The notes under the pieces were generated by a model. That model worked only from the letters and a program-made list of their open reading frames with translations. It was not told the DNA's origin and did no database searches. A stretch of 64,000 nt of DNA, from positions 259,059 to 323,058 of the forward strand of contig NW_022985090.1 in the NCBI RefSeq assembly GCF_010015585.1, read 5' to 3'. The position numbers were made by a program, and so were the translations under genes. Within the stretch, counting starts at the first letter, position 1; each line of letters begins with the position of its first letter. Source of the DNA: Eremomyces bilateralis CBS 781.70. Taxonomy: Eukaryota; Ascomycota; Dothideomycetes; Eremomycetales; Eremomycetaceae. Positions 52,880 through 64,000 of this stretch are shown one piece after another.

Positions 52880-53671
52880 ATGGCAGTGCCGCTGGTGTTC
52901 CTGGCCATCTTTGTTGCGATCGCCGCAGCCTAGGATCCGAATATCTTGAGGACAATAGGATTTCCGACATGCTCCGTAAGAAACCCGCCACCTGGTATTG
53001 GGCGTGGACATTTGCCTTACCTAGGTAGCGTGTATAAAGGTATCAACACATCTTCCCACAAGGGGATCTTCTTGAGGAAATGATGCGCTAAATGCGCAAC
53101 AGCGAATCAATTTTGGCGCATTATGTGAAGCCAGTGACATGAAATGCCAATGCATCATTGGATTTGGTCAGGTGTTTAATAACATGTGGGATTGCCTGAA
53201 CAAGACCCAGGCATGCAATACCACTGAGCTCAATGGTATGTCAATCACATTACAAAGTTGTCAAATAGAGCTAATCAAACCCTTTCAGCCTTCGATTCAA
53301 CAGTGCACAGCTACTGCGAGAAGATACCCTTCCCCTCAGCTATTCCCTCCTTTCCAAATATCACGGCCTCAAACGCAACAGAGGACCCCTCCCCGGGTAC
53401 AACAGAAAGCATCTCCAAACTAGCCTGGTTTGGTATTGGAGTCGTGATCGGCCTGGTCGGAACGGGTGCGGTCTTAGGCCCATTGTTCTGGTGGCAGTCA
53501 CGGCGGTGGAGAGGGGGATTCCAGTATATCGAGAAGCTCAGAAGCGCAAAGTTGAGTCATGGATGTTATCAGTATCCACGGGTGGAGCTGCCCCAGTTGC
53601 CAGGGCATGGGGTTCCTGGCGAGGCCAGTGGACGTGTGCTGAAAGGCATTGGAAGCGGAGAAAATACCTAG
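52880..53671 (+). pseudogene. CFEM-like membrane-anchored protein, broken
   Basis: An ATG at 52880 opens a clear signal peptide (MAVPLVFLAIFVAIAAA), directly followed by an in-frame TAG. Downstream a different frame holds FGALCEASDMKCQCIIGFGQ and DCLNKTQACNTTELN, in the C-x(3)-D-x-x-C-x-C style of CFEM domains. It is joined across a good intron (53236-53288, GTATGT ... GCTAATC ... TTTCAG) to AFDSTVHSYCEKIPFPSAIP. A Ser/Thr/Pro stalk, a transmembrane helix (LAWFGIGVVIGLVGTGAVLG) and a basic cytosolic tail follow. CFEM proteins bind haem or sense the surface. The stop and the frame mismatch in the N-terminal part suggest a pseudogene. Unrecognised N-terminal exons remain possible. Confidence 0.5.
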
Positions 53672-54268
53672 CCGGGTATTCATAAGGCATGGAAGATGTT
53701 TGCGAGGTTGGGAATCGATGACCTATTTTCTCTCTTTGGAGTCCATGGTGATGGTGTGTCTGATACCCCTCTTCTAGATGGGGGGTATTAAGGTGTTCGT
53801 TGGATTCAGGTGCAGATGAACCACTTGGTCTTCACGAAGGGATGGACCTTGCCAAACCAAATCCTAGATGTATCCCAGAAAATGAATTTCCATCTATTCA
53901 GATGGAAAACATTGAATATTATCTATATCGAATTTCATTCATGAATGAAAAAGATTATCGGGGAGGACTCCGGAGTAACATTTATTGATACCCCTGAAGT
54001 CCCAGGCTCCAAGCTGTGGAGAGGAATGTGGATCCGTCCCAACCCCCGCCCAATGCACGATATATGAATCGCAATCACAATACGAAGTAATGTGAACCAA
54101 CTCCTTTGACATACGGTTTACAACAACATACTTCCTCTTCCTAACTCCCTCAGCGGGGAATAGACCAAGCGTCCCATAACTCTACCATTCAAATCTCCCA
54201 ACCCATCCGAGGACGCCCTATCCGCCGGATGCCTTCCCAAACATAGCTGTCAGCGCCCTACGCCCGCA
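53672..54268. other. intergenic stretch
   Basis: A small frame at 53800-53988 (+) is unsupported. It includes the promoter of the acid phosphatase gene. Confidence 0.4.
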
Positions 54269-55993
54269 ATGGTGGTCCATGTTCCTCGAGTCGCGGCCGC
54301 GCTCAATCCCTTCCGACAGCGTTTCCAACGGGATGCGCAGTATCAACAAGTGCCAGATGACGAAGATGGAGAGGTGGGAAGGGCGGGATATCTGTATTCT
54401 CCGCCGCGACCGCGAGGACGCGCACAACCCCCTCCGTTCACCAATCGACAGTCGAAGTTGAACGCAATTATCGTTCTGTTTGGGTTTGCGATTGTCACTC
54501 TGGTGATCGCGTTGTTCAGGTAAGTCCTCTGGCTGTGTTGTTTGCAAAGACCTGGACGAACTGTCTAGGCGGTGGTCGAATACTCAAGCGAAGAATTCCG
54601 TAGGTCCAAAGCCTTCTCAAGTAGAGACTCTTCCTTCTGCGACACAGTTGAAAATGGATACCAATGCCATCCTGCGAAATCCCATTTCTGGGGCCAATAC
54701 TCCCCTTACCACTCCCTCAACGACTCATACACTCAAAGATCAACCGCCCACCTTTGGGAACAATGCGCCATTTCGTCTGCCCATGTCCTCTCCCGTCATG
54801 GTGCAAGATACCCAACCCTCGGGAAATCTCTCATATATGCACAACTTGTAGCGCGACTACAGTCTCAAATACCCCAGACGGCGATGATCGGCAAATGGGG
54901 CTTCCTGCGCACATACAACTACACCTTATCCATCCATTCCGATCTATTGAGCGAGTTCGGACAGCGCCAGATGTACAACAGTGGACTCCGCTTCCATGAC
55001 CTGTATGGCTCACTATTCAGCCCTGATGAACTGAACCTGTTCGTCCGAGCCGGCGACCAGAACCGCGTCGTCGAGTCCGCGCTCAACTTCACCCAGGCCT
55101 TCTGGTCAGCCGCAACGCCGAAAGCGCCCCATTCCAGCGCGACCGATGAACCGATTCCAATCCTTCGTATTCCCGAGAAGCCACGCGAGAACAATACCCT
55201 GCACCACTCGTTATGCGCGCCGATTGAGACGGGGGAATATAGCGACCTCGGGAGCCATGCACAGGAGGAATGGCTGGCGCACTTCGGGCTACCGATTTCG
55301 ACTCGGTTGAACGAGGAGCTTCCTGGCGCGTCGTTGACCGCGAATGATGTCGTCAGCATGATGGAGCTCTGTGCCTTTGAGACGGTCACCCGCCAGCCGC
55401 CGCAGGGAGAGCTGGCGGGGTTCTGCCACGGCTTTACGGTCGCGGAGTTTGCGGAATTGGATTACTATCATAGTCTAGGGAAGTACTACGGATATGGGAG
55501 TGGGAATCCGGTGGGGGCGGCGCAGGGTGTTGGTTGGGTGCGCGAGTTGATTGCGCGGTTGACGGAGCAGCCGGTCAAGCATGCCGGAAGCATCAATACG
55601 ACGCTCGACTCCGATCCAGCGACATTCCCCCGCGGAGGGAAGTGGAAGCTCTATGCCGACTTCAGTCATGACAACGACATGTCTGGTCACCTCGCGGCTC
55701 TGCGTCTATACAAGACGCGGCTGCGCAATAATACGAGGCAGCATCCGTATGATTCGGACGGGTACTCGGCATCTTGGACGGTCCCGTTCGCGGGGAGGAT
55801 ATACGTGGAGAAGTGGAGGTGTGGGGAGGAAGATCGGATCAGAGTATTGGTCAACGAGAGGGCCATGAATTTACCATGGTGCCGAGGCAAATCTCAAGCA
55901 GATGGTGAAGACATGACTTGTGCAATTCAGGATTTCGTGGATGGGCTGATGGAGATGGGAGATTGGGGATGGGACGAAAAGTGTTTCCCTTGA
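54269..55993 (+). CDS. histidine acid phosphatase / phytase-type, membrane-anchored
   Basis: Exon 1 (54269-54519) and exon 2 (54604-55993) give 546 aa. Exon 1 encodes a cytosolic polar head and a single membrane anchor (LNAIIVLFGFAIVTLVIALF). Exon 2 begins with CDTVENGYQCHPAKSHFWGQ and YSPYHS, the start of the phytase-type ectodomain. The catalytic motif is RHGARYP (Arg148, His149), and the acid pair is in ADFSHDNDMSG. Paired cysteines fit the usual disulfides. The enzyme removes phosphate from phytate or other esters outside the cell or in the secretory path. The acceptor is CCGTAG at 54603. An earlier CTGTCTAG at 54568 would shift the frame and end early. Confidence 0.88.
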
Positions 55994-56378
55994 TATTTGG
56001 GCAGGTTTTGGATATTGCGGCTTCAAGCGTCTGAATTGTAGATATACCCTCTATCGGTATCATTTAGGAGTCAAAAGGTCTATTTTGAGTTTCCAGATCT
56101 TTGTTTGGTGTTGGACACTTGCGTATGTCGCTATCCATCCTCGTCCAGATATCAATGTGATGACTCGTGGAAACTGGATTGGCCAAGCAAACAGTCCGGA
56201 TATATGACTCGGGTATGACCGAACACGATGAGTGGTGATTTCCCAGCAGAATCCACATCTTGAAATACAAACCACTCGTCTATATAACATTTGCGCTACC
56301 ATGTTCACGATTTATAGAATGCGGTGACGACATTTGCTACTTTGACGTTTAAATTGGTTGTCACGGCGTATACCAAGA
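55994..56378. other. intergenic stretch
   Basis: No gene is supported. It contains the likely promoter of the methyltransferase. Confidence 0.4.
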
Positions 56379-57753
56379 ATGGATGACCCTGAAGAGCAAC
56401 GTGTGTTTCTAGCGGCCATCAACTCTTTCTAGTATGTCTCCCCAATGCATTCGAAATCCCGGTCGATTTAAACAGTCGATTTTATATTTTCCTTTGCTAG
56501 AGTATCATCGCATAGTCCACCAGCTAACCCTAACGCAGTTCGTACCGACGTGCCGCTCATCTCAATGTCACCCATACGCGAAGGCAATGCTTCTATAACC
56601 TACCAGAAAGCCATTGGAGCCTCCTCGCGCGGGAGCCATTCAACTTACAGAAAGTTTTCAATGATGTAGACGATGCAATCGACTCGAATGCAGACATCGC
56701 AGAGGCGATTGCAAATGCCGGGTTTCAGTCGTTCGGTCTTGAGCCACCGGAGAAGCTAGATTCAGCGGGTATGTCGAAATATCTCGAGCAACGCGTTTAT
56801 ACTGGCCTCCGGACTCTGACGGTAACCTAGCAAATGTATCACCAAGTGACTTAGACAAGGCTCGAAGTACGATACGGCAACTGTATAGAGATTGGTCTGC
56901 TGAGGGCGAAGCTGAACGCCTCGCATCATATGTCCCTGTGTTTGCCGCGTTGCGAACGCATTTTCCATTTCCTGAAACTGAACTCCACGGGATAAACATC
57001 CTCGTCCCTGGCGCTGGACTTGGGCGGCTTGTCTTAGAACTTGCAAAGGCTGGATACACAGTGGAAGGGAATGAGATCAGCTATCACCAACTTCTCGCCA
57101 GCTCCTTCATGCTGAATCACACTCAGAGGGCTAGGCAGTTTGAGCTATATCCGTGGGCTCTCACATTCAGCAATCATCTCTCTCGCTCCAACCAGATGGA
57201 GAAGATTATGGTCCCGGACGTGCATCCAGGGACATTCTTGGACGAGGCGAGCCAAGGGCTTCCTATTCATGCCGGCGAAAGGATGTCCATGGCAGCTGCC
57301 GATTTCTGTGAGGTGTACAAACAGCCTACCGCATCAGCGACATTCGACGCAGTCGTCACGGTCTTCTTTATCGATACTGCGCCGAATCTAATCCACTACA
57401 TCCAAGCCGTGCACAATTGTTTGAAGGATGGCGGTTTGTGGGTCAATCTAGGACCTTTATTGTTCCATTTTGATGGGAATGCTGCTTCGAGGGGGGACAC
57501 CGAGGATATGGAGACATCACAGAATGACGATGGGGGACGGTTCAAGGGGATAGGAGAACCCGGCTCGGTGGAGCTGACGAACGAAGAAGTTCTCGACCTC
57601 GTCGAGAGGCTCGGGTTCAAAGTGGTGGAGAGTAAGGAGACGGGGTTAGAAACGGGATATATTCAAGATCCACGGGCGATGCTGAATTATAGTTACAGAC
57701 CATCGTTCTGGGTTGCGAAGAAGTGTGGGCCTATGCCAGCAAATTTATCGTGA
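56379..57753 (+). CDS. N2227/carnosine N-methyltransferase-like protein
   Basis: Exons 56379-56431, 56539-56768 and 56831-57753 (introns 107 and 62 nt) give 401 aa in phase. The N-terminus (EEQRVFLAAINSFYSYRRAA, then HLNVTHTRRQCFYNLPESHW) leads to LYRDWSAEGEAERLASYVPV. The SAM-binding motif is LVPGAGLGRLVLELAKAGYT followed by VEGNEISYHQLLASSFMLNH, the strongly conserved signature of the N2227 family. DAVVTVFFIDTAPNLIHYIQ and VNLGPLLFHF complete it. The animal members methylate carnosine to anserine. The fungal substrate is unknown, and yeast YNL092W is the counterpart. The gene is intact. Confidence 0.88.
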
Positions 57754-58095
57754 GAATAAATTCCACTTGGAAAATGAATCTCATTGATCCTAACAAACAC
57801 TTGAGTCGGTTACACGACTTGATATGCGCTTTGTTTGTGGCATACGGTTCCTTAAGAAAAGGGACCTTAGCCAATAGATCTGGCGGTGAGGGCTACCCGA
57901 AACAAACCTCGAGTCCAACTTCCTCATTGTTCCCCCCGCTCGATACGGTAGGCAAGATAGGCCTACCTAAGTGCATGAAATTGAGTTCTCTGTTTGTATT
58001 TTGATTCTTTTCTCAAAATAATTCACGCTGCCATCTTCCTGAGATACCTCTGCTATTGTTGCGCTGCAGCGAATTGTTCATTTATAGTTACTTCC
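57754..58095. other. short intergenic stretch
   Basis: No gene is supported. Confidence 0.4.
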
Positions 58096-60284
58096 ATGGC
58101 GTCGAAGAAGAGCGTGTCGTGGCGCTTGCCACCAGACTCTCCAGGCTCGACTCGACTCAATCTTCCGAAGCATCGGAGGGCGCCCCGTACTATTCCCTGG
58201 ATTATATGTTTCTCTGCCTTTTTTATTCTTTTCTTCTTTTGCCAAACGCGGTATGGAGTCGAGTTATGGAGGGGTCAATGGAATCCGCCGATCGCACAGC
58301 CTCCGTTCAGCTGGACGGACCTCTACCCGTCGAAGTCAATAGAGTGGCGGAGCTGCTTTGATAGGTTTCAATGCACCCGGTTGGATGTTCCACTTGATTG
58401 GGAAGATGAATTGGATAGGCGGAGGGCAGCCATCGCCATGATTAGGCTGCCTGCGAAGGTCCCCCCTGGACATCCTAGTTATGGAGGAGCTGTCCTTATC
58501 AATCCAGGTATGATCGTGTATATGATTGCCTTGTTATAATAGAGCTCACATAACGTAGGCGGGCCTGGTGGCTCAGGAGTCAATACGTTGCTTTCGATAG
58601 GACAAGAAATCCAGACCATTGTCTCTTCTCCAGACAACCCTCCAGAGCCATATGCACGATATGCGGATGGCGTAGAAGACCGGCCTCTTTACTTTGACAT
58701 CATAGGCTTTGATCCAAGAGGGGTGAACAATACTGTTCCAACGGCCTCTTGTTTCCCGGACGACCTGAGTCGCCATAACTGGAACCTCCAAAGTGAATCC
58801 CAGGGTGTCGCCTTGGACAATTCCTCTTTTGAGATAGTTTGGGCTCGTACACAAGCTCTCGCGTCTAGCTGCTCCAAGACGATCTCCGGTATGGAGCGTG
58901 GTATTGAGGAGGTAGGAAAGTTCATGAACACCAGAGTGGTCGTCCATGATATGATCCAGATGGCCGAGAAGCTGGGCGAGTGGCGCGAAAGGACTGCAAG
59001 GGGAAACCTCAACCGATGGAAATCGCTAGGAGATCACCATCAACGAGCAGTTTTGAAACAGCAAGCCTACCAAAAAGGCGCAGAGAAAGTGCTCTACTGG
59101 GGTTTCTCCTACGGCTCGGTGTTAGGAATGACTTTGGCCACAATGTACCCTTCGCGCCTTGGTCGTATTGTCGTGGACGGAGTCTGCGATGCCGATGACT
59201 ACTACCGTGGTGGATGGATGTCGAACTTACAGGACACTAACTTTGTTCTCGATTCATTTTTCCGACTCTGTAATGCCGCTGGCAAGAGCTGCGTGATACA
59301 TGATGAATCTGACCCCTTGGCTGCTCAGCGAATTTTCAGCGACGTGACGGACTTCCTGAAACTCACACCCCTTCCTGTACCAGGTGATGGGGCCTTTGCT
59401 CCAGATGTGATCACCCTTTCAGATCTCCTCGAAGTCGTCAAAGATGGCCTCTACAACCCTCAATTTTTCCCCGTCGTCGCTGAGGTCATTGCAGCGCTGC
59501 ATGCCCGGGACGGCAGAAAGCTGGCCGCGCGCAAGCAAGGCAATCGGCCCACGTCGACGGCTTTTTGTCGCGGCACGGACTGCCAGAAAAAAGGACCGTG
59601 GTCTGAAGATTGCCACGATCCAAGCTTTGCGGTGTGGCAAGGTACGTATCTCTCAATTTCGCCATCACGACTACCCAGCACTTCTACTGACGTGATACAG
59701 AGGAGACGTCCGCTGCGATACTGTGCTCGGATGCTCCTGACAAGTTGAGCGAGGGGCAAGAGTTTCATAGGGAGAAGTGGCACCAGTTACTGCAGCAAAG
59801 CGAAGTCCTGGGACCGGCTTGGTCGTCGATCACGCAACATTGCGCGGCCTGGAATGTCCGTCCGAAGGATCCTTCGCCGGCTAGGTGGGCAAACGGTACT
59901 GATGAGAATGGGAATATCATAGGCATTGGAGCGAAGAAGACGAGCACGCCGCTATTGTTCATCGGGAACTCGAGAGATCCCGTGACGCCGCTCCGCAATG
60001 CTGTTAAGATGTCAACACGCTTCCCCGGTAGTGCTGTTCTGCAACAGGAAGGCGAGGGACATTGCTCGTTGGCAGAGATGAGTCTCTGTACCGCGGAGAT
60101 TGTCAGGAACTATTTCCGGAAAGGAGCAGTGCCACCCCATGGAACGGTCTGCAACATTGATGGGAATGTTTTCCACAGGGACGCTGTGCGAGAAACCGAA
60201 CAGATAGGAAGGGAACATCGTGAACTACGTACGGCGCTCAGACGGTTAAGTAAGCTGCCACGGAAGTCGTGGCTGGGAATCTAG
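58096..60284 (+). CDS. membrane-anchored TAP-like serine peptidase, S33 alpha/beta-hydrolase
   Basis: Exons 58096-58507, 58559-59641 and 59701-60284 (introns 51 and 59 nt) give 692 aa. After a basic, proline-rich cytosolic head a single membrane span follows (IPWIICFSAFFILFFFCQTR). The hydrolase domain has FQCTRLDVPLDWED, the oxyanion loop GGPGGSG at about residues 138-144, FDIIGFDPRGVNNTVP, and the nucleophile elbow GFSYGS with Ser321. The triad is completed by Asp591 (IGNSRDPVTPL) and His619 (GEGHCSLAE) in the C-terminal TAP-like domain. The family cleaves peptides or prolyl bonds from N-termini (tripeptidyl aminopeptidase-like) outside the cell or in the secretory path. Intact; substrate unknown. 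Confidence 0.88.
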
Positions 60285-60378
60285 CCTCATCATTCGTTTG
60301 GTGTGATCAGAAATGAGAGTTCTAACTATTGATTTGTCCAACTATAGTCTGTCGTCAGATAGAAAGCACAATTGATAT

Positions 60379-63300
60379 TCAATTGCTGGGGGCCAGTCCC
60401 TTTCCATTCTCTTCAGTTACCTGTACACCCAGTTTGTCAAAATCGACATCATTCGCCCAATCTTCAAAGGCTTGCTCATCGCTAGACGCATGCTCATCGA
60501 ATGCTGGATCATTGGTCTCATCTATCGGATTCAATACGCGCCCCGGTTCCTCGATCATTTCGTATTCATCGAATCCATCTTCTTCCTCGTCGTCCTGTTC
60601 GTCTTCCGCCGTGCTTGTGAACTGCGCATGCATGCGCCTCTGAGTAGGCTCGGTCCATGCCGTGAAGAAAGGGTGGTTGGCAGAGAGCGGGCTTCGTTGG
60701 CAGACATAGCCCATTGGAGAATCTGAAAAGTCTTTCCCGCGTCGGCGCATAGAAATCCAATCTTTCATGAATGCAAACGAGTTTCTTGGACCAAGTACGG
60801 GGGAAGTAGGCCAATTGAGCACCGATATAGTGTGTTGCTGTTTTGCATCGGTATTATCACTGGTAGCCCCATCGATCGCTGTAGAATCAGTATCAGAAGC
60901 CGCTGAAGAAGCCGCCGAAGAAGCCGCCGAAGTACACAGAGACATCTCCACGTCGTTAGCGGGGATTGAATCGACATGAACGGCCTCCATAGCCATATTT
61001 GAAGAGCTCCCCTGGACACAATTACTGGACTCGTCGCTACGCATCTCGACATCTGTGGCGCCTTGCTCGTTGTTCGTTTGCTCGTTAGAGATTCCGAGGA
61101 AGAAGGCAAGATACTCGTATTCCTCATAGCTGAAGTAAAGACGGCCTGCAAACGCCCCGATCTCGACGGTGAGCCATGGTGGAGCCCGCCAAAACTTAGG
61201 GAGCGGTGGGAAGGACCAATATTGGAGGTTGTTGAAGCATAGCATGCGTCGGGATATGGGAGCGGCATATGTGATGAGGTGTATTCGGCTGTCCCACTTG
61301 CTAAGCAGCCCGAGAACCGCTTCCGCCTCTTCAGGCGTGATGATGAGAGCGTGGCAAGACTCTACGCTCAAAAGCAGCCAGTTCACAGATCTGAGGAAAT
61401 TATCGTTGGCGGTCCCCCTAGGGGATCGTACAGTTCGGGTGAATTCTGCCGAGACGAACAACCTGGCTTCACCGCAGTACTTGATCTTATGCTTCTTGCC
61501 TGTGGCAGTTTGCTCGAGGACTTTGAAAGCAGAGACGATGTCCGAACTGGTCGTTGGAAGGGTACCAGTTTCAATGAACGAATTGATTGCCCGGCTGAGA
61601 CCAGCAAAGATAATTGGCTGGAAGTAGATCGGCTTTTGCACCTGTCGGACCTTCTCGACCTCCTGTTGCACCTCTCTTTCTTGCTCCACCTCCTGGAGCG
61701 CAAAGGCATTTACAGCTTCGCCTGTGTCCTGGAACCTTTTGCGACAGCGGTCGAGTTCGCCGATGATATTCCGTATCTCTCCTGGGCTAGAGTTGATCAT
61801 CAACCTTCTCCGAGCTCGAGGTTCGTACATCTCGGCAAGGCTCTGCTCCTCTCTTTGTCGAAGGATCTGAACAAAGTTCTCACGGTCTCCTTCAATCTCC
61901 AAAACCCTGGGATGATCAAGCACAGCTTGTTTCCGCCGACAGTAGTCCATTCCCTGAGAAATGAATAACGGCTGCATTTGCTCGATCCCGACACACGTGT
62001 TCTCAAGTAGCCATGACACAACATCGAACGACGTGATTTCTCCTTTCAATGCCGCTCCGCGATGATCTCGAATGCTCTGATTCACCTCCGGTGGCAAAAA
62101 GAACGTGACGCTTTGGGTAGTGCCAAGAAGGCGAAGTCGCATGGCAGCTGCTTGTTGTTAGCCGATTCGCGAGATCTGTAAGGAATTTGAGGTTACTTAG
62201 TGTTGACAAACCTTGGACAAGTTGATCTTTTGTTTGAGACAACCCTAGTGTTAGAGCGCCCCGTGCATTGACTGGGAGCTTCAAGTCTGTTCCACGGGCA
62301 TGGGACTGATCAATATAAACAAGACATCCAGCAAGATTATCCGCGAAAGACGAAGCCAGGAGTGGGACGAGTGTCCCCCCCTTAGAGTAGATCATAGGCT
62401 TGCTATTTTTGTCGAAAAACAGGGCAGCAGTAGCACTGTGACCTTCGGAACCGTGTAACTTACTGTCCACACCTAGCCATTCCTTGACTAGTGTCAGATT
62501 GTCCATCTCAAGGACTTGAGCACCAGCATCGATAAGGATCATTATCCCTTTCTCGCAGAGCATCCGCAGTAAACCGTTCTCACCAATGTGCTTTCCCTGG
62601 AGGTCCACAGCTAGGACACAGTCCCTATTTCTCGGCTTCAGAAGATATATGAGAACTTCGGCATTGACACTAGACAGCTTTGGTAGGTCTTGCTGCTTTA
62701 TGTTGAACGGAAGTAAGAACCGATTGTCGTTAGTACCGCTGAACCCTGTGGTGAGGGCCAGAGCTCCTCTAGCCTGACCTTTACCACCCGTAGTCTGCAT
62801 AGGAGGGGCTGCCGAGGAAGACTGTGCTAAAGGAATATCCCATGATGAACTCTGCAGCTTATGTGGGAAAACCTTGGCATGCTTTGGAAAGGCCAAGTTA
62901 TTAAGAAAATAGTCAATGACAGGCACCTCAAGCCGCAGGCAACTCCATAATTCCTTGAGCTGAATCTCGTCATCGAGATTGATGGCCATCCAATCCTTCA
63001 GCGAGTCGGGTACAGCCCCCTGGGCATGTATCCATCTCTCGTAGTGGCTGGCAGGATCATCGGTCTGCATCAGGTGCTGAAGGGCCCCACGGAGCTGCTG
63101 AGGGGTAAGTCCACCGTAATAGAAGGATAGCGATGTCAGCAAGAGCGATACATCTGGCTGACCGAATTCGGCTTGTTCACTAGGGACACCTTTTGCATGA
63201 AACGGCACGCTTATGGGCTCTCGATCCGGATGTAGTCCGTATTGTACGTTCCATCTCTTTTTTAGCGTAAGGATCAGAATCCGGTGCACAAATAACCCCC

Positions 63301-64000
63301 GCAGAAGGTAGATCACGTCTCGGATGGTCGGTATTTCACAAAACCCGTTACGAATCGCTTCAACATCAACAGGAGTGACCTTCTCCTCTGAAATGAATCT
63401 CCGAATCTGCTCTCCATGTTCTTGAAGGACCTCTCCTTGAGGGAGAATGCTACTTCTGCCGGAGCAAATGTCATCAACCAGTCTGTTGACCAACGCAATC
63501 TCTGCATCCCGCCTCATGAAGTATACCATTGGGAAACCGCCGTTGGGTCGTTCAACGACCTCGATGGAGGTTGGAAACTGCTGGTGGATGCTCCAAAAGT
63601 GCACCTTCGCTAGGCTCAACACTTTCTCCACAGTTCCCCAGCGATGAGAATGACCAGGAAGCACCTTCTGAGAACCGGAGGGGTAAATCAACTGCGTTTG
63701 GACGGCTAGAATACTGTCGCTTTCGTCTAGAATATCGCGACACCGTCTCTCGAGCCAATTTTGAACGTTCTATCGAGCGTTAGTCATCAAACAGCTGGCG
63801 ATTCAATCCAATGGGGTACCGTACTATCATTGGAGTAGCCTGCTCTACCTTCCCGTCAAGAAGCATCTGGAGACCGCTCAACTTGAAGGAGAGACCATGT
63901 TCCGGGTTTTGGATCAAAATGCCACCCGAGCGCCTCACAGCCTGATGTAGATCGTGATATGCCCTAATGTTCTGCACGGTGGCACGTGTCCTTCGAGAAA
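60379..64000 (-). CDS. DUF3638/DUF3645-type giant protein (C-terminal part, 5' end outside window)
   Basis: Exons 64000-63825, 63769-62212 and 62147-60379 join in phase (introns 55 and 64 nt). This gives about 1160 residues of the C-terminal end of a much larger protein (family members often near 3000 aa). Landmarks include EHGLSFKLSGLQMLL, the block SILAVQTQLIYPSGSQKVLP, VDDICSGRSSILP, GFSGTNDNRFLLPFNIKQQD, CLVYIDQSHARGTDLKLPVN and AMRLRLLGTTQSVTFFLPPE. The block IDQSHARGTDL resembles the helicase-like motif of this family. Databases often call these 'ubiquitinyl hydrolase', but the biochemical role is not established. The last ~200 residues are acidic and poorly ordered (EDEQDDEEEDGFDEYEMIEE), with an SAASSAASSAASDTD repeat. 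The end of the gene is complete. Confidence 0.88.

Overview
The window looks like nuclear DNA of a filamentous ascomycete, most likely Eurotiomycetes (Aspergillus/Penicillium-like). The genes are split by short GT...AG introns of about 45-110 nt, several with CTAAC-type branch sites. The products are typical of moulds: a secreted GH27 alpha-galactosidase, an SPT20 SAGA subunit with Q/N/M-rich tail, an RTA1 membrane protein, a phytase-type acid phosphatase, a TAP-like serine peptidase and a DUF3638-type giant protein. Fungal NLR/HET debris and fungal hAT, Tc1 and pogo/Fot1 DNA transposons complete the picture. The genus is inferred, not shown.

Layout. 1-2.6 kb: decayed DNA with a hAT-like terminus, a fragment of the hydrolase-like N-terminus found on some fungal NLRs, and a broken HET domain. 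2.6-26.9 kb: mostly ordinary genes: GH27 alpha-galactosidase (-), an EBP/sterol-isomerase-like membrane protein (+), a class I methyltransferase (+), a broken GH92 mannosidase gene (-), SPT20 (+), a coiled-coil hypothetical (+), a three-exon hypothetical (-), a 2EXR/F-box-like protein (+) and a 709-aa hypothetical (-). 26.9-44.3 kb: an accessory island of NLR fragments (a NACHT-WD40 pseudogene at 28.2-30.5 kb and WD40 scraps at 27.4 and 36.0 kb), a broken hAT transposase, a truncated C2H2 protein and a pogo-type DDE scrap. It also holds a broken Tc1 element lying 40 bp from a whole-looking 1.85-kb pogo/Fot1-like element, a decayed gene whose C-terminus resembles fungal amyloid-type signalling motifs, a long polypurine tract, and an unrecognised multi-exon pseudogene with repeat-filled introns. 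Two working genes sit inside the island: a short-chain dehydrogenase (-) and a SnoaL/NTF2-like protein (-). 44.3-64 kb: Hsp20 (+), RTA1-like (-), zinc alcohol dehydrogenase (-), CDF metal transporter (-), a repeat patch with a second copy of a ~490-bp repeat from the island, a broken CFEM-like membrane protein (+), histidine acid phosphatase (+), an N2227/carnosine-methyltransferase-like protein (+), an S33 TAP-like peptidase (+), and the 3' part of a DUF3638/DUF3645 gene (-) that runs off the right edge.

I see no operon-like arrangement and no secondary-metabolite cluster with a PKS or NRPS core. The genes appear to be independently transcribed. The most unusual material is in the 27-44 kb island. 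Exon boundaries were derived by hand from frame continuity, splice sites and family conservation, and none was checked against transcripts.
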